In this document: positions 22,456 through 33,211 of the stretch, piece by piece
Layout: every line of letters begins with the position of its first letter
Numbering within the stretch: position 1 is the first letter of the stretch
From: Aquanectria penicillioides
Taxonomy: Eukaryota > Ascomycota > Sordariomycetes > Hypocreales > Nectriaceae
Direction of reading: 5' to 3'
Length of the DNA: 64,000 nt
Assembly (NCBI GenBank): GCA_003415625.1
Contig: PYIU01000001.1
Coordinates: 3,782,746-3,846,745 of the forward strand
Notes under the pieces: generated by a model
Databases searched by the model: none
The model's input: only the letters and a program-made list of their open reading frames with translations
What the model was told of the DNA's origin: nothing
Program-made: the position numbers and the translations under genes

Positions 22456-23351
22456 ATGGAAATAATAGAATCGCCATTGATCCTTCAAAGGGAAACATAC
22501 TGGGAGTTCAAGCTACTCCGTGCCTTGATTGATCCCCCGAGGCATCGGTCGCGGATGTGCTGCACGAAATTCTCGATCTCACTGCAATGGCATCTCCCAA
22601 AAATGGAGCCAGGGTGTCAAACAACCCGTTAGGAGACCATCCTTGGCGCCTTTGGATTTCGTTATTTGAAATCGTTCAACGCACCGATCACACTAAGCAT
22701 GCAAAGCTGGCGGAGTTTATTGTCGAGCTCGGAAAAGTCAAGATAATCAACCCAACAACTGGCTCGCAAATCGAACATGAAGGTGCTCTCGTCTGGACGG
22801 AGCATCCCTTGGGTGGAATGATTTTCATGGATGAGTATTGCCCATTTGGTTGGTCAAACGCATTCACGCACATGCATTGTGGGAATTTAAACTAACTTCG
22901 ATGTATCACAGATGCCAACTCTCAGCGAAATATACAAGAAGCCCAATTGCGCTGGGAAAGAATGATCTCCCTAATCGCCCGGCTCACTACTGCCCTTTTT
23001 GAAGAGGATGAACAAAAGGAACGATTTTTCTTCGCCCCGACCGTATCATCATTTGTGGACGTTCTCGAATGGTCGATGGTCCCACCGGAGTCAATTGTGC
23101 GGGGTGCATGCATGTGGTTTTTATACGCAGCTAAAAGACTGTGGGAGTATGTGAAATTTGAGAAAACAGTTGATACTATGGAGTTAAACAATGAAGTTTG
23201 GGCTTCCTGGGAATACGGGTTGACTGAGACTCGCCAAAATTGCTCTGAGAGCACGGCAATGCTCATCGACGATGCCCTAGCGAGCCTGAAGAAGGCAAAG
23301 TCAGAAGGCGGCGAGCCGGAGGATCACTTCGATCTTTCTATTGTTTTATGA
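22456..23351 (+). CDS. DUF3632-like protein, apparent frameshift near N-terminus
   Basis: Two exons, 22456-22848 and 22912-23351. The intron (63 nt, GTTGGT, branch CTAAC, CACAG) joins MDEYCPF to DANSQRNIQEAQ. The body (DHPWRLWISLFEIVQRT, EEDEQKERFFF, WASWEYGLTETRQN, DDALASLKKAKSE) resembles DUF3632, a fungus-only alpha-helical family of unknown function. The start at 22456 has a strong context (AACATGG). Its frame reads YWEFKLLRALIDPP and then must shift by one base at the C5 run 22534-22538 to continue EASVADVLHEILDL. The exons sum to 833 nt, one short of 278 codons, which fits a single lost C. Otherwise translation could begin at the ATG at 22587 (MASPKNGARV), giving a shorter protein. Confidence 0.6.
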
Positions 23352-24268
23352 ACAAACACTATGAATCAAAACACTTCAAACTTTCCTTGGCTCCCGTGCA
23401 ATCCTGGTAACATTGAGTGCAAATACAGCTGGCAAATCCTCGTCTCGTCTCATCGGGCCAGCCCCCGCATGAACATTGTCATGTTGAAATCCGTCGCATA
23501 CTTCACCATCCTAATGGAGTCAGCAGTCTGCCAGCCTCATATTAGAAATACTAGTCAGGTCTTCCAATCTGAGTCTATCTTTAGGTTAAGTCCCTTCTGG
23601 AATGTCCTTCACTTACTCGACCTTTTTTTTGAATACCTCTAGGTCACGTCTGACTGCAATCATGGGGATATCATCTACTGCCCAAGCGTAAGTTGAAGTG
23701 GCGAGGTGCTTGAGTAGTCTTTCTTCAGGACGTACAAAAGTATTCCAGTAAATACATAAACAAACCGAACCCTCTCTATGCAGTCCTATCTAATGTATCT
23801 GAGTGGTGTTTGGATCATCTATTCCCTCCGGCCTTGATGACGATCTTGACATCTAGCCTAGCGCTTTCTAGGCATTCTGCGTCAAGAGTAACCACCGACC
23901 TAGAAAATTCTCTCTCTTATGAAGAGAATCAATAAAAAGAAACAAGTAACTCCAAAATCCGCTACGCCAAAGTGTGACTATCGCGTTATGTCCCCCCAAT
24001 CTCCTCCCTAGTAAAATGCATCCTCGTACATATTCATCAAAACACGCCGACTCAGGCGCAATTCCTATCGCATGGATTCGCCAGAGTACCGCAACTCAAT
24101 AGAGAGAGCAATATTGGCACCCCTTTGATGTGGCCTAATTAGGAAATTCTCCCCCTCAAGGTCTCGGGATATTTCCCTCTGTCATGATCGGCGAATCATA
24201 AATCTAGGGGATCTCCAGGTAGCTTTCAGGCATACGAACGGTGAATCTGACCGCAGCGTGCATATAAG
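23352..24268. other. Convergent intergenic region
   Basis: 917 bp between the DUF3632-like gene and the convergent Zn2Cys6 regulator. AT-rich, with no gene, RNA or repeat recognised. Confidence 0.6.
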
Positions 24269-26229
24269 CTAATTTTGCTGGATTGCTGTTCTCCAGACTC
24301 TTTCTCCAATGTCTTGAAGCTGGTTGCTGTGCCAAACGACTTTCAGTAATCGGTCTCGCGCATCCTCCCATTCAGTGATGTTGACTAATTGACTCCAGGT
24401 CCAGAGGAACTCGTCAAAGGAGTTCCTAAAACCCTGCACCGTCTCGTCGTACATATAAAATGGATGCTTCTCAAGGCTGCAAGCTCCGATAAAGGCCTTC
24501 CAAAACCAGAAGTCGGAAGAGTCAGAAGCACTCGGCTTACCTCCAGACCGGCCGAGATCCTTCATGAGAATAAATATGATCCATCGGAAGAGTCTGCGTT
24601 CTATAGGCTCGCCAGCGTTCCAAATGCCCAGAACGCTATGCAGGTACAAACCTGAGCAAGCAACAGCGCCGGACCAACCCGAGCTGAAGCCCGAGCGAAA
24701 TAAACGATGTTTTGCCGGTCTTCCATCGGGTTCGTAGAGTGATGCAACGTGGGCGTTGACGATAGCTAACTCCAACCTTGACGCGGCACCTTCAGTCCAG
24801 ACCCAGGCTGGGTCATAGTTGACTTGTTTAGCAGCCTCCAATTCGGTTGATTCCGTCACGATTCTCAAACACCCCACCATTTCGGAAGCATCAATATCTT
24901 GAAATGTAGCGTTCTGGCGGAGCTTTCCGAAGAAGAACGGCGCCAGGCTAATTGCTTTTAACCGTCCCTGTAGGCATCCTATGTCCTTTTCATGCCACTC
25001 ATGTATCAGGGCAACAAATTCGGTGAAAATTGCCGTTTTCTTCCGTCCGAACAGATTATTAAGGGTCTGGCTGCCAAATATTCGACTCTTCACTCCGTGA
25101 ACACAATTGTACACCCTACACTCCCGATCAGCAACGCAGAAATACGATTTCGCCAGGACACTTACAGGAGTAAAGATCGGTATGCAAGTTCTTCATCGAA
25201 CATAATATCCTCACGGAGATCGCTGCGGGGATCACCGTGGAACGGACGATGAAGCTCCATCACGGCCATCAGGCCATCGAGATGGGTTTCTGCAGCTGCA
25301 ACATTACCAAGACCACACTGTAACCTTCATCAGCGCTTGTGGGGGTTGATCAAATAATAGATTGGGATGGAGAAAAATCAAAGAACCTATGGAGCAATAT
25401 ACCTCAGTTAGACATAGAGTTGCAATATGCCTAATGAAAGTGGTAAAGCCGGTTAACTGTGGCCCCTCAAGCCACTCGTTTAAAAGTCGAATGGTTTCCA
25501 CCTTGTGAAATAAAAAAGTAGACTCGAATTCTTGAAGGTCTCCAACTGTCCAGGCATAATGTAAGCCTGCCAACATCAGGGTATTTCGCAGGGCTTCTGG
25601 CTGCTGAACGACAAAGGATAATCTGAAAGGGACAATATTTGGTGAGATGGGACCACTCTAAATTGATATGGTGGCAACATACACATTCTTTTCTCTGGCC
25701 TTTGAAGAGGTGGAAGAGATATCCATAGATTGATACACTGAGGATAAAAATCAGTCGTCAGTGCATAATATCTGCAGTGGTGTTACTTACAATAATGGAG
25801 CAATTCATTTGACTTAAACGGCATGTGAACAGCAGATACTTCAAAAGGATCAAATGCACTCTTTCCCGATGGCCCGTTCCACAGCACTAACTGCAACTGG
25901 TTTGTTTGGACAACCCAGGGCTGTTGCTGGCCTGGGAGCTCAACGGCTCTGCGTTCTCGCAGCGGAAGAGTCGGATGGCCAAAATCACACAACTTCCCTG
26001 ATTTGGCACATTTAACGCTTTTGAAAGGTCAGCCTCTACCCACAATTGAAAGCCGCATTCTGCCGGGGTTCGTGTATTTGATCCAGAAAGGCAAGGGACC
26101 TAACACTTACCAGGATGGTTGGTTCCCGTCACACCGCACGTGGCGCTTTCTGCAGGTGAGGCATCCGGCTTTGCTCCGGGTATGGGCCTTGCGCGTCCTT
26201 GAGATCAGTTTCACTGCTGGTTCATTCAT
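24269..26229 (-). CDS. Zn(II)2Cys6 transcription factor
   Basis: Six exons: 26111-26229, 25791-26017, 25683-25737, 25403-25622, 25166-25317 and 24269-25115. The total is 1620 nt (539 residues). Residues 23-50 form a binuclear zinc cluster, CLTCRKRHVRCD...CVKCAKSGKLC, with spacing C-X2-C-X6-C-X6-C-X2-C-X6-C; the first intron splits it. The rest resembles the fungal-specific transcription factor domain PF11951 (DPFEVSAVHMPF, LAGLHYAW, CGLGNVAAAETHLDGLMAVM, FWFWKAFIGACSLE). Such proteins bind CGG-containing sites in the nucleus, often controlling a metabolic pathway coded nearby. It is divergent from the alpha/beta hydrolase gene with 432 bp between starts. The 55-nt third exon is easily missed by prediction programs. 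Confidence 0.88.
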
Positions 26230-26661
26230 TGCGCTAGGAGCTGGAATGCAGGGGGAATTGGAATCGACAATCGACCTGATGCGAAGGTCAGCCTTGAAAG
26301 GTGATGGAAGCGTGAGATCGGAGCCTCTATGTCGTATGGCCTAGTAGCAAAAGTGGGTGCACCGCCACCAACCTAGTCTGCTTTCGGTCGGATAGACGAC
26401 AGTCACAGTCTCGGGACATGATGCTAGCGCTGGGAGCATCCGGGACCTGAGAGACATACGAAAAAGTGCCGGTAGTTGATTCAACCAGGAGATTTATATC
26501 GAGGTTGATGAAGTGCCATGCTCGTTCACAGCAAACAATGGGGATATTTAAAGGCTTTTATATCTTCCTCAGTAGTATGAGCCGTTTCTCAGTTTCCACC
26601 AACCAAGACTTCATTACTTCTTCACTTCCTCTCAATTCGCCGTCAAACCCTCGTCTACGTG
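26230..26661. promoter_or_regulatory. Divergent promoter, regulator/hydrolase
   Basis: 432 bp between the start codons of a Zn2Cys6 regulator and an alpha/beta hydrolase. A TATTTAAA element near 26544, about 115 bp before the hydrolase ATG, is a likely TATA box. CGGTCGG at 26385-26391 is a tight pair of CGG triplets, and such triplets are the typical target of zinc-cluster factors. Whether the adjacent factor binds here is inference. Confidence 0.5.
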
Positions 26662-27435
26662 ATGTCTCCCAATCCTACTATTATTTTTGTGCCTGGAGCA
26701 TGGCACGGTCCTGAAACTTGGGACAAACTATCTTCGGAGCTGGAACAACACCATATCAAATGTGCTTCCGCAACACTTGCCACCACATTGTCGGACCCCA
26801 AAGCAAATTTCTCCGACGACGTCAAGGCCGTTCAAGCATTGATTGCGGCAGAAACTACTCAAGGCCGTGATGTCGTGGTTGTCGTACACTCCTACGGCGG
26901 CGTGGTCGGCAGCAGTGCAATCAAGGGGTTTACGAAGCCTCAAGCAAGTGAGGTTTCTACCTCCGATCCTTCTGGCCATGTCATTGGCTTCTTCATGATC
27001 GCCACCGGGTTCATACCTAGCAACACCACCTTTTTGGAAGTTATCGGGGGAAAGCCACCCCCATTTTGGAAAGAGGACAAAGAGACGGGCTTCACTCCTA
27101 TTTTGGTTGATGCTCGGCAGTTCTTCTACCACGATCTCCCGGAGGACGAGGGCAATCACTGGGTCGGAAAGCTTCGAAATCAATCGATGAAGGCTTTCAA
27201 CGAAGGAGCCGAGGACACTTATTCGGGCTGGATGGATGTTCCTGTCTGGTTTGTTGCGACTATACAGGACCAGGGTCTTCCCATCGAAATGCAGCGACAC
27301 TCTGTGCAGGAGGCCAAGAAGGCTGGTGCGGACGTAACTCTGCGAGAAATTGACACCAGTCACTCACCAATGCTGAGCAAGCCAGCTGAACTTGCCAACA
27401 TTCTTCTAGAAGCTGTAGCCGCGTTCACTCAATAA
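26662..27435 (+). CDS. Alpha/beta hydrolase
   Basis: Intronless, 257 residues. The protein has the oxyanion-hole segment FVPGAWHGPETW near the start, the nucleophile elbow VVHSYGG with Ser77, and a C-terminal catalytic His in DTSHSPML. This is the AB_hydrolase_6 type of small soluble esterase related to plant methylesterases and various fungal pathway hydrolases. No signal peptide or membrane segment is visible, so it is probably cytosolic. The ATG at 26662 was chosen over the GTG directly before it. The substrate is unknown. It shares a promoter region with the Zn2Cys6 regulator, which makes it the prime candidate target of that factor. Confidence 0.88.
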   Translation: MSPNPTIIFVPGAWHGPETWDKLSSELEQHHIKCASATLATTLSDPKANFSDDVKAVQALIAAETTQGRDVVVVVHSYGGVVGSSAIKGFTKPQASEVSTSDPSGHVIGFFMIATGFIPSNTTFLEVIGGKPPPFWKEDKETGFTPILVDARQFFYHDLPEDEGNHWVGKLRNQSMKAFNEGAEDTYSGWMDVPVWFVATIQDQGLPIEMQRHSVQEAKKAGADVTLREIDTSHSPMLSKPAELANILLEAVAAFTQ

Positions 27436-28472
27436 ATTTCGCCCATTTCTTTGTTCTAAATCAACGGTTCACTAGTTGTGTATATGAACTGATCCATCAG
27501 GTGGCTTGCTTGGCTGGGGTAATTGTGTGGGTAGCATGGATCTCAGACTCTACTAACCGTCCAAGGCAAGATGTCAAGTGTTCGTTCTGAAATTAGCCAG
27601 GTACCTTGAGCTATGTATGAATACTTGAGGAGTGCACCATACACCCCCACCGGAATAAAACCGCAATCGCATGCATGTAGCTCCGGTGGAGTGAAGGATC
27701 CAAGCCTTATTGTACTATGTCCCAAGGGTAGCTTTCATAATGTCCGCCGAAACACCCCACTTGCGTCACATTGAATGTGTCGCGATACATATGGCCTATT
27801 TGCATTAGTACCTGAAGTAAGGTACCTTACACTTTTGCTAGTGGCATAGTGGGTTTTACGTGTGACAGAATGTCTTTTGCTTAACCATGCGGAGTAATCT
27901 AACAGAAATATCGGCGATATCGCCAACAATCCAACGCGTCATCCACGAAACCGAGTCTGATGAGGAGGGAAACGTTCACTTTTTATTCCCATGTGTTGGT
28001 TATGTCTTCTCTCAATTCGATTTCTTTCTCTGTCCATTTTTCATTTCTAAAAAATTGTTCTCAAACTTTATTCTTGTTTTTTTTCAATCGCACCGCACCA
28101 CACGTGCTTAGATATGAACACAGAATGAATGCATGTAAAACGAAATGGCACCTGACATAATTCTAGCCGCTCGTTGTCATCGTTTCTTGACGTAATAAAA
28201 CAAGTGGCCCCATTCATGGCTGCACGCAGTTATTCCTTGGTGTCCTACTCCCCACTTGTCATTTAAGGGCGCGACAGAAAAATGGGGCTGTCGAGTCATA
28301 GCCGTTAGCGGCCACAGGCGATGTCGTCTCAACGGCCATTTATTTAGCCATGTTCGGATGATTTTAGATTCTTTCTCTCTTCTCTTTAGTTTCCTATTTT
28401 AGGATTTCTTGCCAAAAAAAACCCGTGAATAAGCACTACCTCGGGCCGAGTCGTCCCATTCAATTCTTCAAC
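27436..28472. other. Intergenic region upstream of the PhzF-like gene
   Basis: About 1 kb between two plus-strand genes. AT-rich with T-runs around 28077-28085 and an A-run around 28411-28420. No gene seen. Confidence 0.6.
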
Positions 28473-29522
28473 ATGAGCACTGAAACGGCGCCGTACGGTG
28501 GGTTTTATCTATGGCAGACACTCAGAAGTGAGCAGGATTGACTCTATTTCAGTGACCCTAGATGTCTTCACCAGCAAAAGGTAAGGAGAAAGTCCCTAAA
28601 GAGATTGTGACGAAACTAAATGTGTTCCAGGTTCAAGGGGAACCAAGTTGCTGTTGTGGAGGTGAACAAGGGCCCGCTTTCATCAGAACACATGCAAATG
28701 ATCGCGCGCGAGTTCAACTTCTCAGAGACGGTGTTTCTTCATCGTCCGGATCCATCTCGGCGACCAAGGATCCATATCTTCACTCCCGTAAATGAAATGG
28801 ACTTTGCTGGGCACCCCGTCATCGGAACTGGTCATGTCTTGTTCCGAAAACTTTTGGGCCAATCCAAGTCTACTTTTGAACCAACTCCTGATATCTTGGA
28901 GATTGAGACAAATGCCGGTGTTGTTACAGTCAAGTATGACGATGATCAGCAAACTGTATTGGCGCAAGTGCCTCACAATGTTCACGTTCACTCCACCGCT
29001 GCATCGAAAGCAAGCATTCTTAATACCCAGCCAGGACTTTCTGAGAACGACATAAACGATGAATCTCCTGTCGTCTCAATTGTCAAAGGAGTATCATATG
29101 TGCTAGTGAATCTCACAGAACAGCCCGAAGTATTTGCCACTGTCAAGGCCGGTCCGTGCCCCATCGTGGACCTGGATAGCGACTGGTCCCCATCCTTTGT
29201 TGGCACAATGTATTATAGAACTTTGGGGTCACGAGTCGAACAAGACAAGAAGGTATGGGACCTTCGAGTGCGCATGATTGCCATCAATTTGGAGGACCCA
29301 GCTTGCGGCAGCGGCTCGTGTTCCCTGTGTGTCTATCTCGCTCTCCAAGACGGCACTGCAAACGGATCATACAGGTTCTATTTAGACCAAGGCTCTGAGA
29401 TTGGAAGAGATAGCAATATCATCGTGGATATCGTGCTTGACGGAAGCGGCAGCAATGTAGCATCGGTTTTGCTGTCTGGTCAAGCAGCACCGGTGACGGA
29501 AGGAAAGCTGCGTTTACCTTGA
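28473..29522 (+). CDS. PhzF-family isomerase-like protein
   Basis: Three exons: 28473-28497 (25 nt), 28553-28580 (28 nt) and 28631-29522. Together they encode 314 residues beginning MSTETAPYVTLDVFTSKRFKGN. Introns of 55 and 50 nt have clean GTGGGT...CAG and GTAAGG...CAG borders. The family hallmark is present: catalytic Glu50 in REFNFSETVFL, the GHPVIGTGHVL turn and the ACGSGSC loop near the end. PhzF proteins adopt a diaminopimelate-epimerase fold and catalyse proton shifts or isomerisations; in bacteria the namesake acts in phenazine synthesis. Fungal members are mostly of unknown substrate, and nothing here indicates phenazines. It follows the alpha/beta hydrolase on the same strand. Confidence 0.9.
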
Positions 29523-31128
29523 AAGTGATCCGTAGGGATCAGATAGTTAATTTCCAATATCTGAAGCTTCCCGCCATCTTATATATGTTCTTTATTACGT
29601 ATGAGATCTTCGATAGATATCAACACAGCGAAAATAAGATGGAAATTCTTGGAATGGATTCCTGCTCATGTATCCCTCCTGCCTTGATCTAACGAAGAGC
29701 AGTTCAGTAGGAAGATCTTCGGCGTCAGCAGTCAAAGCTGCAGCAACGCTTGTCAGTTACAGTCATTACATCTGGTTGATCGCTGATGGGAGGACGGCAG
29801 GTTAAAGTACTTCTGCCAAGTCATTGCATATTGTAAAAAATGTTGATCATATGCCTAGTTCCTGGCACATTGATCCATATGAGCCTCCAACAGTTCCATG
29901 GCCCGGTAATAAGAAGACCATGGAATGAAACCGGCTTTTGAATTCAACAGATATGAACAAAAAAAATTAAAAAATAAAAAACAATCATCTATAATCGAAA
30001 ACAAGAGCTTTTTGAAGCCTGCCTACTTTTCTTACCACTTTGTGAGACTGTTAAATCGTTGGGCTATTTGCAATCGGCCATATTGTATAAGAGAATGCCA
30101 GACAGCAAAGCGTTGTCATCCTCTACAAATCTATGTCCGCCAATATAAAAGCCTGTCATGTTTCAAGATGCTGCAATCCAGCAGATACCTCCGTGAAGTG
30201 TGTTAAAAACGGTGTGGTTTAATAGTGGCGTTGACGGCCATCTGCCGCCGCCGGTACCATCCGAATCGAGTATCTAGAGCGTCTTTCCTATTCCATCTTA
30301 CAACTTGAACATATATGTTTTTCGTTATATCTATGTATAAATCCAGAGTTAAGATTTAGCCAGAAGCCAGAAAGTTAACTGGCTCTATCCCATTGGCGTG
30401 ATCGACCGTGTTGAAAACTATGGATATATTTATCTAGCTCTTGTTTTTTCGACCTCTTTCATCAACCTCTAGGCTACTAAGGTCAATAACGTTTAGTTCA
30501 CTTCATCTTGCGTTAAGAATCACAAATGCCGGACCACATGATGAGCAATCGTCTTCTGTCTTAATTCCGCTAATTTAATAGCTAGGCTGGGTCACTGCAT
30601 GCAGTAAGTATAATGTTCTCAATTGTCTCTATCTTCTGTCTTGCTCTAGGAGGAGGGGTTAAAGACATCCCTCTTAGAAAGCTTGGGTCGTGTTTGGCTT
30701 AGACAAACCCAGCCCTTTACTCATCTAAAACCATACATTCTCAATCCCGTACTGCCTGCGATCCGCTTAAAGGAACCAACTAAACCTCTAGTTTTTAGGT
30801 TTCCCTTTCTCAAAAGATTTTCTAAAAATTTCTCCCTTTTTTTCTTGCTGTCGATTTCCAGTCTCATAATCTTCTACTCCCTTTAGTCTCTCAACTTCCA
30901 GTCTCTTGATCTTCCACTCGTCTTGGCTTGATCTTCCAGGCTCTCGGAATCCTATTCTCTTCAGTCTCTAGAATTCTCTTGCCTCGAGAATTCTCTTGCC
31001 TTTTCTTTGGGCTTCCAGTCTCTCTGGTCTTCAGGTTCCAGCCTCTCGTTCGTCAAGCGCGCTGAGGCGCGAAAGGGGGCTCGCTTGCGGTGGAGTTTCG
31101 TGCATTGGGCAATTTTGCGCAAAGAGGC
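29523..31128. other. AT-rich then CT-rich intergenic DNA
   Basis: About 1.6 kb without a recognisable gene. The first kilobase is AT-rich. From about 30800 to 31045 the plus strand becomes pyrimidine-rich and repeats variants of TTCCAGTCTCT at irregular spacing. This could be a decayed repeat. I cannot assign it to a known transposon. Confidence 0.55.
30800..31045. repeat. Degenerate CT-rich repeat block
   Basis: Imperfect copies of a TTCCAGTCTCT-like unit and of GAATTCTCTTGCC recur across about 245 bp, with strong pyrimidine bias on the plus strand. Boundaries are approximate because the copies are diverged. Confidence 0.5.
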
Positions 31129-31134
31129 AAAAAA
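31129..31134 (-). terminator. Pol III terminator of tRNA-Pro
   Basis: T6 on the minus strand, four bases after the 3' end of the tRNA-Pro gene; this is the usual RNA polymerase III stop. Confidence 0.8.
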
Positions 31135-31137
31135 TGG

Positions 31138-31221
31138 GGCTCCGCCGGGGCTCGAACCCGGGGCCTCGTGCAGTTGAGCTAGGGTCCCAAAGCACGAATC
31201 ATACCACTAGACCACGAAGCC
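31138..31221 (-). tRNA. tRNA-Pro (anticodon UGG) with 13-nt intron
   Basis: Minus-strand cloverleaf. The acceptor arms GGCTTCG/CGGAGCC pair with one G-U. The D-arm contains TAGTGGTATGA and the T-arm CCGGGTTCGAGCCCCGG is strong. The anticodon stem CGTGC/GCACG encloses TTTGGG plus an insert. With anticodon UGG at positions 34-36, the insert is an intron of about 13 nt after position 37, the canonical tRNA-intron site. Spliced length is 71 nt. It decodes proline CCA, and CCG by wobble. Confidence 0.93.
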
Positions 31222-32489
31222 GATTGGTGGTTGGCAGTCAGGCAAACTAAGTCAAACTATAATCTTACTCTGCTGTTCAGCCCTACTCGGACGCCAAGAG
31301 AACTCAAGACTCAGTATGTTATACTAAGGTGCTACTCAATCAATTTTATTCTTTATATCATTATTCATGTTCTTCTCATTTTCCTCTTTTGGCCCTGTCG
31401 AATTTTGTGGGCATTGAAAGCTGGTGGAAATCGCATTCCTATCCGGCCTATCAGAATAACATTGATATATCGGGTCGCTAGCTGCCACTTGGGTTGCCAC
31501 GCCTTACGCGAACAGATGACTGCATTTTAGGCTTGCTATTTGCCTATCCTAGAACTAACCCTTCTATTAATCTCCCAAAGGAGTTCAATTGGGGGGTTTT
31601 TTTTTTTGGACCCTTCGCGTTAGACACGGTTGCAAGGCACAGGCATGGATGAGGGAAGGGAGTGCCACGAAATGATCTGAGACAACGAGTGAGGTGCAAA
31701 AGTGATAAGGCAATGCTTCCTACAAAACGCGACAAACTGTCGTCATCCGGTGTGTCTATTAACAGCCGTCTCATGGCACAAGCACTGCATAAAGTTTAAC
31801 AGGTTCAATTTAGAATGCAGCTTAGCGTGCTCAAAATGAGTGACTAAATGAGAGAACTGAGGTGCCAAATCCGTACAGCAATGAGCAGCTGTCTGGCGCA
31901 TTTCAATCATCCATTCATTATGAACTGCAATCAGTTAACAGAGCCAAAGTGGCCACGAGCTCAGGCTGCATACTTACCTCCTCCAATGTGTAGCTTCTTA
32001 TGTCCCCCGTGGCCCTTAGCGGGAGCCATGATGATCAACTGTATGACAAGAGTAACTAACACATGAGTAGACCCTTTATTGTCTTCCATCATAGGTATGC
32101 ACAGGACAAGGAAGGCATTTTCCACCCTAGTGTGGCCGAAGCTAATAGCTCATCCACCATCTTGACCAGAGCCATCAGGTCAATTCTTGAAAATAGCATG
32201 ATACAGAAAATGTTGTTCATCGTCATATGATGAAGAATTTTGAATCGGGAGATGCCATCGTCACATATTGATTGTCACGTGGTTGGTTGTATTGTAGAAT
32301 TGTAGGTAACATAGAAGCTTGCGATACCTCAGGCAACTACACACAACATGGCAGCAGCGAAACAAGGCATATATATCAACGAAGGACAAATATGCCAGCA
32401 TCGCCAGTAAAAATGAAAATATTTCATTCAGCCACAAAAATTAACGAGACAGCCAGTGAAGGGGGAAAATGCAAAAGAAAAGAACAGTC
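31222..32489. other. Intergenic DNA between two tRNA genes
   Basis: About 1.3 kb, largely AT-rich, with no protein gene supported. A T-run (31598-31609 region) and short random frames are all I see. Confidence 0.6.
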
Positions 32490-32494
32490 AAAAA
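32490..32494 (-). terminator. Pol III terminator of tRNA-Thr(UGU)
   Basis: T5 on the minus strand, seven bases past the 3' end of the tRNA gene. Confidence 0.75.
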
Positions 32495-32500
32495 GTCAGT

Positions 32501-32594
32501 GCCCCCAGGCGGAATTGAACCGCCGACCTTTGCATGCCTCGCAGGATCCTTGCGGAAGTACAAGTGCAACGCTCTACCCCTAAGCTATAAGGGC
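32501..32594 (-). tRNA. tRNA-Thr (anticodon UGU) with 23-nt intron
   Basis: Minus-strand cloverleaf. The acceptor arms GCCCTTA/TGGGGGC pair with two G-U. The D-arm is GCTTAGGGGTAGAGC. The anticodon stem TTGCA/TGCAA encloses CTTGTA followed by an intron of about 23 nt after position 37. The T-arm GGCGGTTCAATTCCGCC is good. The spliced product is 71 nt and reads ACA threonine codons. This is the second threonine tRNA in the window; the first reads ACG and has no intron. Confidence 0.92.
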
Positions 32595-33211
32595 TTGCTT
32601 TTCGAGCTTGGAATTTTAACTTATATACCCTATCAGCCAATTCGCCATAATTCCCATATCTCAATGCCGGCCTATGCCCAACGCATAAAACTATGATCAC
32701 ATTGTGTTAATGAACACCTTTGCATTTCATTGTTGGTTAAATCTTGGTGATAGATAATAACCATTCAATTTTTGTCGCCTTCCCTAGAACAAAAGAAACA
32801 GCTCATGACCATCACTCATTCTAGAAAGTCTTCAGCTACATGCCTCGCTTGCACCACCAAAGAGCTGTTTGTTTCGATTCTCTTTTAAAAAAAAAATTAA
32901 ATAAATAAAATAAAATACCATTCATCATTACTCGTGCCATAGTTCGAATTATCTTCCTTCCGATAGTCTCCGATTCCTGTCTGGCTGTGTTCTTCTCTCC
33001 GGCTGCCCTACCCTGCACTCCCGCCCACATTCGGAGCTTCCCCGCATCCACGTACGCGACTCCGCCACGTCTCACCCATCCATCTCACAAAGGAAAGGGG
33101 AAACAAAAGTACCTCCATCAACGCCGATCATGCTCTATATATGAATGTACATCAGTTAAGGAATGAAGAATGCTAGGTGAGATTGTCTGTCCCGAAAGCA
33201 CCATGATTGGT
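32595..33211. other. Intergenic, 3' flank of the MFS gene
   Basis: 617 bp with an A-rich stretch at about 32886-32915. No gene seen. Confidence 0.6.
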
